From assembly GCF_000621445.1 (NCBI RefSeq), contig NZ_JHYI01000013.1:1-64000 (forward strand): DNA of 64,000 bases, read 5' to 3'. Positions 1 through 8,515 of the stretch are shown here, one piece after another. Below the pieces are notes generated by a model, which saw only the letters and a program-made list of their open reading frames with translations, had not been told where the DNA came from and made no database searches. The translations under genes and the position numbers were made by a program. Within the stretch, counting starts at the first letter, position 1, and the number at the start of each line of letters is the position of its first letter. Source of the stretch: Alkalihalobacillus bogoriensis ATCC BAA-922. GTDB lineage: Bacteria; Bacillota; Bacilli; Bacillales; Bacillaceae_F.

Positions 1-258
1 TGGGCTAATTCCAAAAGTAATAATCGCATAGGCGGTCATTTCCGAAGGATTCGAAAACGAAGAGGAGAAAAGAAAGCTGTAGTAGCCACGGCTCATCTTC
101 TTATCCGAATTGTGTATGCCATTTTACGTGACCGCACACCATACAGTGAACAAGGAAACTACTACGAGCAAGAGAACAAAGAAAAGGCCGTTAACCATCT
201 AGTTAAACAGTTAAAGAATTTGGGATATGAAATCGATCTAATAGAAACTGCAGTATAA
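1..258 (+). CDS. IS110-family transposase, C-terminal part (runs off the left edge)
   Basis: The open frame enters from the left edge and ends with TAA at 256-258, giving the last 85 residues. The start WANSKSNNRIGG and the stretch RGEKKAVVATAHLLIRIVYA match the end of the Transposase_20 domain of IS110-type DEDD/serine recombinases. The rest of the element is outside the window, so whether it is intact cannot be judged. IS110 elements lack long terminal inverted repeats and are known to carry a bridge RNA in their non-coding ends; only the short right end could be visible here (after 258), and no clear boundary can be seen. Confidence 0.85.
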   Translation, partial: WANSKSNNRIGGHFRRIRKRRGEKKAVVATAHLLIRIVYAILRDRTPYSEQGNYYEQENKEKAVNHLVKQLKNLGYEIDLIETAV

Positions 259-341
259 TAATATTCCATTTTTATCCAACTGTTTTTTATAAGAGTGGTG
301 GGCCTTTTTTTGCTTTTTTCCGGGGAGAATTTTCGTATAAA

Positions 342-356
342 CGGAACCTATGTCCG
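342..356 (-). repeat. Orphan copy of the 15-bp R3 site
   Basis: CGGAACCTATGTCCG fits the reverse form of the 15-bp site (consensus CGGAACAGATGTCCG) found four times in each R3 element. Here it stands alone just beyond the IS110 fragment, possibly the remnant of an element broken by transposition. No partner site was seen at the usual 51- or 63-nt spacing. Confidence 0.55.
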
Positions 357-395
357 TAAGAGTTAGCAACCAGTCTGCCCATCGGCCAATCTTTA

Positions 396-478
396 AAAGC
401 GAAGTGCGCAGCCTTCGCTCTTCTTGAAATAGCTTTCAAAGCTTCACTGCTACACCAAAATTTTTATGCTTTCTTATC
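396..478 (+). repeat. R1 intergenic repeat, internally deleted copy
   Basis: This matches the two ends of the R1 repeat: the GCGAAGTGCG segment is joined directly to the CAGCCTTCGCTCTTCTTGAA segment, so the middle (about 70 nt, including the CCCCAAG/CTTGGGG hairpin) is missing. The 3' part with the AGCTTTCAAAGCTTCACTGC core is well kept. No coding potential. Confidence 0.75.
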
Positions 479-506
479 TTTTAAATAACAACCAACACAT
501 CCCATA

Positions 507-715
507 TCTCATTTTTGCGGTCAGAGCAGCCGTTATTTGTGAACATGATACGGGTTTCCGTTTTTTAGCGGCCACTGGAGCGCTTATTTACGCAAAAGCA
601 ACTCTATTCCTAGCGATATATGATGATTAACGGCTCCTGTGTCCACCAACGTACCAAAACACTAGCAATGTTCACAGATAACGGTTTTCATGGCCGCTTA
701 CTTACCATAAACAAT
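507..715 (+). repeat. R2 intergenic repeat, copy 1 (209 bp)
   Basis: Near-identical over 209 bp to 58228-58436. Internal complementarity is strong: arm A at 529-545 pairs with 669-685 (CCGTTATTTGTGAACA against TGTTCACAGATAACGG), arm C at 573-581 pairs with 633-641 (CACTGGAGC against GCTCCTGTG, one mismatch), and AGCGGCCA at 567-574 can pair with TGGCCGCT at 691-698. That last pairing crosses arm A and would make a pseudoknot. No open reading frame of note. It is flanked on both sides by R1 copies. Confidence 0.8.
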
Positions 716-716
716 A

Positions 717-880
717 AAGAAAAAACGCGGAGCGTCTTTTCTTTCAAGTGAAGTGCGGAGGCCTGCCCGCTTTTAACAGTGAACCCCAAGTGCTTTTCTT
801 GGGGTGAAACGCGCAGGTGCGCAGCCTTCGCTCTCCTTGAATAAGCTTTCAAAGCTTCACTGCTATACCAAATTTTTCTT
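717..880 (+). repeat. R1 intergenic repeat, full copy
   Basis: Full-length copy of a repeat of about 165-175 bp that recurs at 6482-6656 (inverted), 38409-38580 and 58045-58212, with shortened copies at 396, 20992 and 58567. Landmarks in order: ACGCGGAGCGT, GCGAAGTGCGGAG, the hairpin CCCCAAG...CTTGGGG, GCGCAGGTGCGCAGCC, and AGCTTTCAAAGCTTCACTGC. The short ORF called across it is not credible because the same DNA recurs in both orientations in non-coding places. Confidence 0.85.
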
Positions 881-887
881 ATATGGT

Positions 888-924
888 CAAAAAAACGCCT
901 TTGAGCTTCATACTCAAAAACGTT
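888..924 (-). terminator. Intrinsic terminator of mnmA
   Basis: On the minus strand, AACGTTTTTGAG and CTCAAAGGCGTT form a 12-bp stem (two G-U pairs, loop TATGAAG) followed by a run of seven T. It starts 15 nt after the mnmA stop. Confidence 0.8.
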
Positions 925-938
925 TTGTCTATTGCCTA

Positions 939-2060
<1,122 letters not shown>

Positions 2061-3200
2061 CTATCTTTGTATCCGTTTAATTGCTTTTACTGTTTCGATT
2101 CCAACAGTTTCCATTTGCACAAGCGTATTCCCATATCCAAAACTAAACCGTATCGCAGAACTATTTTTTTCATGATTTGGACTAATCGCCTCTAATACAT
2201 GAGAAATTTGTAATGTACCTGCCGTACATGCCGAGCCACTTGAGGCTGCGATTCCAGCTAAATCTAAATTAACAAGCAATGATTCAACAGGAACCCCTTC
2301 AAAACTAACATTTAAAATATGAGGTAAAGAGTTAGACGATGAACCGTTTCTCACATACTTTACGCCTTCAGACGACCAAATATCAAGCAATCTGTCTTGA
2401 AATTGTTTATACAAGGCTCGCTTTTCTTCTCTTTGTTCATCGAAAAGTTCTGCTGCTTTCGCAAATCCAACGATACTAGCGACATTTTCTGTACCTGCTC
2501 GACGCTTACGCTCTTGTTCCCCACCGAACAACGATGGTAACAAATGCTTCCCTTTTCTTGCATATAACATCCCGACCCCTTTTGGGCCATTGATCTTATG
2601 AGAAGAAACCGATAAAAAATCTACATTTAACTCGTTCACATCAAGCTGTTCGATCCCATATGCTTGAACAGCGTCTGTATGAAAAGCAATGTTTTTTTCC
2701 TTTAAGATCGCCCCAATTTCTGCAATCGGTTGAATCGTACCAATTTCATTGTTTCCATACATGATTGTAACTAAAATCGTGTCTTCTCTCATTTCGTTCA
2801 CAACGTCTTGAACACTGATTTCCCCTTCGTCATTTACCGGAACATAGGTCACTTCAAAACCAAGCTCTTCTAACGCTTTGCATGAATGTAATACTGCATG
2901 ATGTTCAAGCGTTGATGTAATAATATGTTTCCCTTTATCTTTATTTCTTTTTGCATAGCCGATAATTGCGAGATTATCGGCTTCTGTTCCTCCACTCGTA
3001 AATATCAATTCCTCAGGAGTCGCCCCTATCGTATTGGCTAGCATCATACGGGCTTTATCGAGTGCTTGCCTACTTTGGCGACCAAAACGATGAATGCTTG
3101 ATGGATTGCCAAACTGCTCTGTAAAAAAAGGCAGCATTTCCTCCACCACAATCGGATGGACAGGCGATGTTGCCGCATGATCCACATAAATTTCATTCAC
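2061..3200 (-). CDS. yrvO: Cysteine desulfurase, YrvO/IscS type
   Basis: PLP-dependent enzyme that takes sulfur from cysteine as a persulfide. By position it is the YrvO-type desulfurase that serves MnmA. Counting from the GTG at 3200, it has the PLP lysine K202 in SSHK, the catalytic loop Cys325 in SSGSACTAG, and the N-terminal YVDHAATSP motif. The longest frame starts at an ATG at 3230 that abuts the cymR stop and has no ribosome site. The GTG at 3200 follows AAGGAAG with good spacing and gives 379 residues, the family length, so it is preferred. The gene sits between cymR and mnmA in one minus-strand group. Confidence 0.92.
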   Translation of the reverse strand: MNEIYVDHAATSPVHPIVVEEMLPFFTEQFGNPSSIHRFGRQSRQALDKARMMLANTIGATPEELIFTSGGTEADNLAIIGYAKRNKDKGKHIITSTLEHHAVLHSCKALEELGFEVTYVPVNDEGEISVQDVVNEMREDTILVTIMYGNNEIGTIQPIAEIGAILKEKNIAFHTDAVQAYGIEQLDVNELNVDFLSVSSHKINGPKGVGMLYARKGKHLLPSLFGGEQERKRRAGTENVASIVGFAKAAELFDEQREEKRALYKQFQDRLLDIWSSEGVKYVRNGSSSNSLPHILNVSFEGVPVESLLVNLDLAGIAASSGSACTAGTLQISHVLEAISPNHEKNSSAIRFSFGYGNTLVQMETVGIETVKAIKRIQR

Positions 3201-3230
3201 TTTTTCTTCCTTCTTTCCTACCGTTGTCAT

Positions 3231-3650
3231 TTAAATATAAAACATATAATATTCTTGCTTTCCGTTATCCTCATAATTTGCAAGATCTTCTAATGTTGTA
3301 CTGTCTAATACATCTTTAACCGCATCACGAATTTTAATCCACAAATCCCGTTTCGCGGGTTCTTCATCATCCATTACTTCTACTGGACTAATCGGTCCTT
3401 CAAGTACACGAATAATATCACCAGCTGTAATTTGATTTGCTTCTTTCGCTAACATATATCCACCATACGCCCCGCGAACACTTTTCACTAAGCTTGCATT
3501 GCGAAGTGGTGCAATTAATTGTTCTAAGTAATGTTCAGAAAGGTCATGGTCTTTTGCAATTGATTTTAAAGAGATAGGACCTTCCCCAGACTTTTTAGCC
3601 AAGGCCATCATGATGGTGAGCCCGTACCGCCCCTTTGTTGATATCTTCAT
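3231..3650 (-). CDS. cymR: Rrf2-family regulator CymR (cysteine metabolism repressor)
   Basis: 139-residue Rrf2 protein beginning MKISTKGRYGLTIMMALA, with the winged-helix segment ISLKSIAKDHDLSEHYLEQL and the PLRNASLVKSVRGAYGGY wing. It contains no cysteine, so it cannot be an Fe-S sensor of the IscR or NsrR kind. This fits CymR, which works with CysK to repress cysteine and sulfur uptake genes. Its place directly before the desulfurase and mnmA matches B. subtilis (cymR-yrvO-mnmA). The 3' end of the upstream membrane-protein gene overlaps its first 56 nt. Confidence 0.92.
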   Translation of the reverse strand: MKISTKGRYGLTIMMALAKKSGEGPISLKSIAKDHDLSEHYLEQLIAPLRNASLVKSVRGAYGGYMLAKEANQITAGDIIRVLEGPISPVEVMDDEEPAKRDLWIKIRDAVKDVLDSTTLEDLANYEDNGKQEYYMFYI

Positions 3651-4299
3651 GTATTTCCCCTCTTTCTAATAAATAATCTACAAGTGTTTGACATTGTGGT
3701 AATGTAATCCCAACAATTGTCCCAATTCCAAAACAAAAGATAAGTGTTCCAATAAAAACAGGTCCACCTAATAAATATCCTATTGTTAACACGACGACTT
3801 CCATCGCCCCACGAACCCACTGTACTTTCCACTTTGTTTTCTCAGTTATTGCCAACATTAGGCTATCTCTTGGACCAGCTCCACATTTTGGAGCTAAGTA
3901 TAATCCCATCCCATAGCCCATCACGATAATCCCAACTACTAACATTATGATTTGAAAGGCCAGTGTCGATGGAGTCACAAGAAAAAATAAAAAGATATCA
4001 ATAAAAACACCCACTAACACCATATTGACAAAAGCACCCAGTTTTGGCCATTCTTTTGTTAACAGTGTAGCTATAGCTATAATACAAAATCCAGATATAA
4101 TTGTCCAAGAGCCAACCGTTAGTCCAAACTGCTTCGTAAGTCCAATATGGAACACATCCCAAGGTGCACTTCCTAATTCAGCTTTTATCATAAGGGATAT
4201 ACCGAAGGACATGATCACTAATCCGACCATAAAAAATGCCCATCGTAATACGAGTCGCTTTAATTTATTTTTATTTATGTTTGACTGATTCAGATTCAA
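3595..4299 (-). CDS. YczE-like five-helix membrane protein
   Basis: About 234 residues with five hydrophobic segments. The pattern GSAPWDVFHIGL, the CGAGPRDSLML stretch and the closing GxGTIVG-type helix are typical of the YczE/YyaS/YitT-related membrane family; the biochemical role is not known. The open frame extends upstream into the end of rarA, but a TTG at 4299, six bases after AGGG, is the likely start. The last 56 nt overlap the start of cymR, so the two are probably translationally coupled. Nothing shows what it carries, if anything. Confidence 0.75.
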   Translation of the reverse strand: MNLNQSNINKNKLKRLVLRWAFFMVGLVIMSFGISLMIKAELGSAPWDVFHIGLTKQFGLTVGSWTIISGFCIIAIATLLTKEWPKLGAFVNMVLVGVFIDIFLFFLVTPSTLAFQIIMLVVGIIVMGYGMGLYLAPKCGAGPRDSLMLAITEKTKWKVQWVRGAMEVVVLTIGYLLGGPVFIGTLIFCFGIGTIVGITLPQCQTLVDYLLERGEIHEDINKGAVRAHHHDGLG

Positions 4300-4372
4300 T
4301 AATAACCCTGCTCTCCCACACGTAAATATAAAGTCTAAGCCATTATAGCATGAAAAAAATGGCATTAGGTAT

Positions 4373-5650
4373 TTATTTTTGTTTTCGTAATTTCTCAATT
4401 CTCGCATACAGATCAGCTAGTCGTTTCTCTTTCCCTGTTTCTTTAGGAATGTAGTATTTACGATGCTTCAGTGGTTCTGGTAAATATTGTTGACTGACCC
4501 ATCCACCATGATCATGGGGATATTTATACTCTATTCCGCGACCAAGCTTGTTCGCACCTGAATAATGAGCATCTTTTAAATGGTCAGGAACATCCCCAAT
4601 TTCAATTGTTCTTATATCTGCTAACGCTTTGTCTAATGCCTTATATGCTGTATTTGACTTCGGTGACAAGCATACTTCAACAACAGCAACAGACAATGGA
4701 ATTCTAGCTTCTGGTAAACCGAGCTGTTCAGCTGAATGAATTGCAGAAAGGACCGTTTGAGCTACTTCACTATTCGCTAAACCGACATCTTCCCATGCCG
4801 TCACTAGTAATCTCCGACAAATGACAGCTAAATCACCAGCTTCTATTAATCTTGCTAAATAATGAAGCGCCGCATCGACATCCGAGCCACGTAAACTCTT
4901 TTGAAACGCACTAATAATATTATAATATTGCTCTCCTTGTTTATCATAATGAAGTGACTTCTTTTGCAGGCATTCTTGTAAAACGGATGTATCAATAAAG
5001 AGGCTTCCATCTTCTTTTTCTTCTGTCGAGCGAACGGCGATTTCTAGCGCATTTAATGCCGCTCTAATATCTCCCCCACAGCTTTGAGCTAAAAAGCGCA
5101 AGCCTTCTTCTTCCACTTCAATTGGAACCGTTCCTAATCCTTTTTTTTCATCCACTAATGCCCGTTGTAACACGGAATAGATATCATCAGGTGTCGGGTA
5201 ATGCAATTCCAAAATCGTACATCTTGATTTAATCGCATTATTAATTTCAAAGTATGGATTTTCTGTTGTTGCTCCAATTAAGATAATCAAGCCATTTTCC
5301 AAATAAGGAAGAAGAAAATCTTGTTGTGCCTTATTAAACCGATGAACTTCATCGACAAATAAAATACTCGTGCCTTCGAATTTCGCTTGCCCGACAATCG
5401 CTTCCATGTCCTTTTTTCCGGAAGACACCGCATTAATTTGATGGAAGGGCATGTTTGTCATATGGGCTACAACATTCGCAATCGTCGTTTTCCCCGTTCC
5501 TGGTGGTCCAAATAAAATTATCGAGCTTAGTCGATTTGATTTCAACATTCTTGTTAATAATTTTCCTTCTCCAACTATATGATTTTGCCCAACAATATCT
5601 GCTAATGTTGTTGGTCTCATCCGATAGGCGAGTGGTTCTTCTTTCCACAT
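4373..5650 (-). CDS. rarA: Replication-associated recombination protein RarA (MgsA)
   Basis: 425-residue AAA+ ATPase that acts at stalled replication forks. Visible motifs: Walker A GPPGTGKTT at 48-56, Walker B with sensor FVDEVHRFNK at 99-108, sensor 1 IGATTENPYFEINNA, and the C-terminal RarA tetramerisation region with GGWVSQQYLPEPLK and YPHDH. The start ATG follows AAAGAGGTG. The neighbourhood (cymR on one side, a tcdA region on the other) matches B. subtilis yrvN. Confidence 0.95.
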   Translation of the reverse strand: MWKEEPLAYRMRPTTLADIVGQNHIVGEGKLLTRMLKSNRLSSIILFGPPGTGKTTIANVVAHMTNMPFHQINAVSSGKKDMEAIVGQAKFEGTSILFVDEVHRFNKAQQDFLLPYLENGLIILIGATTENPYFEINNAIKSRCTILELHYPTPDDIYSVLQRALVDEKKGLGTVPIEVEEEGLRFLAQSCGGDIRAALNALEIAVRSTEEKEDGSLFIDTSVLQECLQKKSLHYDKQGEQYYNIISAFQKSLRGSDVDAALHYLARLIEAGDLAVICRRLLVTAWEDVGLANSEVAQTVLSAIHSAEQLGLPEARIPLSVAVVEVCLSPKSNTAYKALDKALADIRTIEIGDVPDHLKDAHYSGANKLGRGIEYKYPHDHGGWVSQQYLPEPLKHRKYYIPKETGKEKRLADLYARIEKLRKQK

Positions 5651-5816
5651 AATGACACCTCTTTAGTTTTGAACGTTCCTTTTCATTTGCACTGCCTTTT
5701 ATTTTACATGGAAATGCCAGTAAAAAAAAGAAAGCTATCAAATTAATATTCTGTAGTATACATCGTAGATTTCTTGGAAATAGTATAGATAAAAAATAAT
5801 TTTAGGAGTGAAAACT

Positions 5817-6437
5817 ATGAAAGTTAGACAAGATGCATGGTCACACGAAGATGACGTTCTCCTTGCAGAAACAGTATTAAAACATATTAAAGAAGGAAGC
5901 ACGCAATTACGTGCGTTTGATGAAGTCGGTGATGAGCTTCACCGAACATCAGCAGCTTGTGGATTCCGCTGGAACGCAGTTGTCCGTCAAAAATATATAA
6001 ATGATATTCGTGAAGCAAAAAAAGAACGGAAAGAGCGCAAACGGGCAGCTTCATATCTGTCTTCCGTAACAAAAAGAGCGGTTCAACCGGAACTGTATAT
6101 GCCTCAGCAACAGTCTGTCAATCAACCGATCTCGTTATCTGTTGTCATTGATTATTTAAAAACATTAAATACAGAATCAAATGGAACACAAGCACTAAAA
6201 AAAGAAAATGAAAAGCTATTAAAAGAAAATCTTGAACTTCTAACAAAAAACAAAGAATTAGAAGCAGAGCTTTCTAAATTACAAAATGACCATCACGTCA
6301 TTGAGGAAGACTATCAATCATTAATTCAAATTATGAATCGTGCAAGACGAATGGCTATTTTACAAGATGATGATTCCATTGCTCCGGCTACATTTAAAAT
6401 GGACAAAAACGGGAATCTTGAAAAAGTTGCAAAATAA
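5817..6437 (+). CDS. RsfA-family prespore-type transcriptional regulator
   Basis: 206 residues. The first 60 form a Myb/SANT-like helix-turn-helix (RQDAWSHEDDVLLAETVL, then RTSAACGFRWNAVVRQKY), the hallmark of the RsfA family. RsfA and its paralogue GerR (YlbO) adjust sigma-F and sigma-E gene expression during spore formation. A basic stretch (KKERKERKRAA) follows, then a Gln-rich linker and a heptad-rich coiled coil (about 115-175) that should dimerise. An in-frame GTG at 5808 overlaps the AGGAG site; ATG at 5817 has proper spacing. Which paralogue this is cannot be told by eye. Confidence 0.85.
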   Translation: MKVRQDAWSHEDDVLLAETVLKHIKEGSTQLRAFDEVGDELHRTSAACGFRWNAVVRQKYINDIREAKKERKERKRAASYLSSVTKRAVQPELYMPQQQSVNQPISLSVVIDYLKTLNTESNGTQALKKENEKLLKENLELLTKNKELEAELSKLQNDHHVIEEDYQSLIQIMNRARRMAILQDDDSIAPATFKMDKNGNLEKVAK

Positions 6438-6477
6438 AAAACGTCTCATCAGGTTGTCCTGATGAGATGTTTTTTTT
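6436..6477 (+). terminator. Intrinsic terminator of the RsfA-family gene
   Basis: ACGTCTCATCAGG and CCTGATGAGATGT form a stem of about 13 bp with a TTGT loop (6441-6470), followed by seven T. It starts directly after the stop codon. Confidence 0.9.
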
Positions 6478-6481
6478 AAAG

Positions 6482-6656
6482 ATAAGAAAGTATAAAAGTT
6501 TTGGTCTAGCAGTGAAGTTTTGAAAGCTTATTCTTGAAGAGCGAAGGCTACGCACCTGCGCGTTTCACCCCAAGAAGAGCACTTGGGGTTCACTGTCAAA
6601 AGCAGGCAGAGCTCCGCACTTCGCTTGAAAGAAAAGACGCTCCGCGTTTTTCTTAT
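6482..6656 (-). repeat. R1 intergenic repeat, full copy, inverted
   Basis: Reverse-complement copy of R1 filling the gap between the convergent RsfA-family gene and tcdA. All landmarks are present in reverse order, including the CCCCAAG...CTTGGGG hairpin near 6570-6592. Confidence 0.85.
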
Positions 6657-6663
6657 TTTGTAA

Positions 6664-7425
6664 CTAGCGATTAATCGTAATATCTTTTAACAGTGTTGTT
6701 ACGACATGTCCAGCCATAATTAACCCAGATACAGACGGAACAAACGCATTTGAAGATGGTGGCATTTTCGCTTTACGGATTGGTCCAGTTTCTGCAGCTT
6801 CAGGAACGATTTCTTTCCGGATTTCTTCTCTAATTTTTATCGGCTGCTCATCGGAAAACACAACATTAATGCCTTTATGAATTCCTTCTTTGCGTAATTT
6901 CGTTCGAATGACTTTTGCAATAGGGTCATAGCTTGTTTTGGAAATATCGGCAATACGCAAACGAGTTGGATCTAATTTGTTGGCAACCCCCATACTCGAA
7001 ATAATCGGGATGTTCCGTTGTAAACATTGTTTCATCAAGTGGATTTTATATGAAATGGTATCACTTGCGTCAATAACAAAATCTAAATTATGCTCAAAAA
7101 AAGTTTCATACGTTTCTTCGGTATAAAACATTTTAAGTGCCACTACTTCACACTCGGGATTAATGTCTGCAATTCGTTCTTTCATTAATTCTACTTTTTG
7201 CTGTCCGACCGTTGACAACAGTGCATGGATTTGGCGGTTTACATTCGTAATATCCACATCGTCTTTATCAACTAACACAATTTTACCAACACTAGAACGA
7301 GCTAGTGCTTCCGCTGAAAAAGATCCGACACCACCAACACCTAATACTGCAACAGTGCTGTTCTTTAATATATGTAAACCATCTTTTCCAATCGCTAATT
7401 CATTTCGTGAAAATTGGTGTAACAT
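6664..7425 (-). CDS. tcdA: tRNA threonylcarbamoyladenosine dehydratase TcdA
   Basis: TcdA cyclises t6A37 of ANN-decoding tRNAs to ct6A using ATP. The 253-residue protein has the E1/ThiF-like nucleotide fold: GVGGVGSF at 29-36, DKDDVDITNVNRQ, and DFVIDASDTISYK. The open frame extends 93 nt further upstream, but ATG at 7425 follows GGAGGAG with 7-nt spacing and gives the length of B. subtilis YrvM. In B. subtilis yrvM also lies close to aspS. The C-terminal PSVSGLIMAGHVV segment is intact. Confidence 0.92.
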   Translation of the reverse strand: MLHQFSRNELAIGKDGLHILKNSTVAVLGVGGVGSFSAEALARSSVGKIVLVDKDDVDITNVNRQIHALLSTVGQQKVELMKERIADINPECEVVALKMFYTEETYETFFEHNLDFVIDASDTISYKIHLMKQCLQRNIPIISSMGVANKLDPTRLRIADISKTSYDPIAKVIRTKLRKEGIHKGINVVFSDEQPIKIREEIRKEIVPEAAETGPIRKAKMPPSSNAFVPSVSGLIMAGHVVTTLLKDITINR

Positions 7426-7830
7426 TTTAACTCTCCTCCAGAACCTTGAATTTACATGTATATACTCGGAATAGACTATATCATAGCTTCTATAAAAAGA
7501 AAAGCTGTCAAGAATCAATGTTTATGCCGTGCCTCAGCTTTTACAGACATTGAGAGAACGGTCTATCAATTGAGCTATTTTCAAAACGTCATTTCGGCAA
7601 CTCTAAAAATGCTTCAATTAAATATCTTTTATTGATTTTGTAGCCTCCACCTAGTGAAAGGAAGCGAAAGCCACTCGACTCCTGCGTTTTTTGTAAATGA
7701 TTTTTCCCTGTGGATATAGTTCTAACCAGTAAACTAATGTCCGTAACGAAAATAAGCTATTTCCAAATACGTTTCCCTTTTCTTTATTATTAGCGGTTAT
7801 GCAAAAAACAATCCGAAATGGGGAAAATAT
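7426..7830. other. Gene-free stretch between tcdA and the 6S RNA gene
   Basis: About 400 bp without a credible gene on either strand. The piece at 7656-7690 (GGAAGCGAAAGCCACTCGAC then TCCTGCG) looks like a scrap of a repeat often seen between genes in Bacillus relatives, but this rests on memory only. An ATGTCCG at 7737-7743 resembles half an R3 site and is too degenerate to call. Confidence 0.4.
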
Positions 7831-7859
7831 AAAAAACCCGACCGGAAGTCGAGTTTTTA
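7831..7859 (-). terminator. Terminator of the 6S RNA gene
   Basis: Minus-strand AACTCGAC and GTCGGGTT pair (one U-G) around TTCC, followed by six T. The wobble pair forms only on the minus strand, which fixes the direction. Confidence 0.8.
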
Positions 7860-8072
7860 ATAACAGTATGTAGATGGGAGAGCCCCAACAGTGCCGTAAC
7901 GAACTTGGTTTTGAACCTGCTCTCGCAGGTGGGTGCCTTGCTTTATTATTCAAGCTTCCTACTTCCTTAGATGTAGGCTTGCAATCAGAATAAAGACGGA
8001 AGCTCCCGCATATTTAGTGTTGGCTCAAAACGTAAAGTATCCTACGTACACCATAGGACTCAATGTTTCTAT
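7832..8072 (-). ncRNA. ssrS: Probable 6S RNA (SsrS/BsrA type)
   Basis: 6S RNA mimics an open promoter and binds sigma-A RNA polymerase. Here a well-formed promoter and a terminator frame about 240 nt without an ORF on their strand. The transcript folds as one long rod: GAGCCAAC near the 5' end pairs with GTTGGGGCTC near the 3' end, and the apex is made by CTTTATT...GCAAGCCTAC with GTAGGAAGCTTG...AATAAAG. The location near tcdA and aspS agrees with my memory of bsrA in B. subtilis. The mature ends are estimates; the 3' end is probably trimmed before the terminator. A different structured RNA cannot be fully excluded without a covariance search. Confidence 0.75.
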
Positions 8073-8078
8073 GGGCTT

Positions 8079-8108
8079 ATTATAACACAGAAAATAGCGC
8101 TTCAACAA
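8079..8108 (-). promoter_or_regulatory. Sigma-A promoter of the 6S RNA gene
   Basis: On the minus strand TTGTTG (8108-8103), an 18-nt spacer and a perfect TATAAT (8084-8079). Transcription should start near 8072. Confidence 0.7.
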
Positions 8109-8212
8109 GCAATTTTCACTGTTCTTTAAATTGTCACCTTTGTCGCAACTTGGAAACAATATGACTGATATGATACAGTAAATGAAATAAAAACAATAAA
8201 GGAATGTTGATA

Positions 8213-8509
8213 TTGAAACCTCTCGCGACTCAACCATGTGTCGAAATGAAACAAGAAATTCACTGGACAGGAAAATGCACGATTGAAACATCCTATACTA
8301 TTGAATTATATGAAGACGAAGTGATTGCAAAACAAAAACGCTATCCTTTAAAAAATGTGTTTGACGTTTCCTTTTACGGTCAAAGTGGAGCGATAGGATT
8401 TTTATACTTGCATACAAACACAGGGGTTATTTCCTTTTTTGTCAAAACAAAACCGACTCAATTTATGAACACTTTTTTTGAACTGAAACAAGAGAACCCT
8501 GATGGTTGA
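8213..8509 (+). CDS. Small beta-rich protein of unknown function
   Basis: About 98 residues, not recognised. The frame opens at ATG 8204, but that codon abuts the AAAGGA site; TTG at 8207 or 8213 is better spaced. The chain alternates hydrophobic and polar residues (TIELYEDEVIAKQKRYPLKN, then DVSFYGQSGAIGFLYLHTNTG) and ends in a helix TQFMNTFFELKQ. This pattern suggests a small PH-like barrel with a C-terminal helix, without proof. It has no signal peptide or membrane segment. It converges on hom with only 6 nt between the stops, and no terminator separates them. Confidence 0.65.
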   Translation: MKPLATQPCVEMKQEIHWTGKCTIETSYTIELYEDEVIAKQKRYPLKNVFDVSFYGQSGAIGFLYLHTNTGVISFFVKTKPTQFMNTFFELKQENPDG

Positions 8510-8515
8510 CTTCGA

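Noticed and set aside
7651-7953. 100-codon minus-strand ORF over the 6S RNA region
   Set aside because: It crosses the 6S RNA terminator and gene and has no ribosome site.
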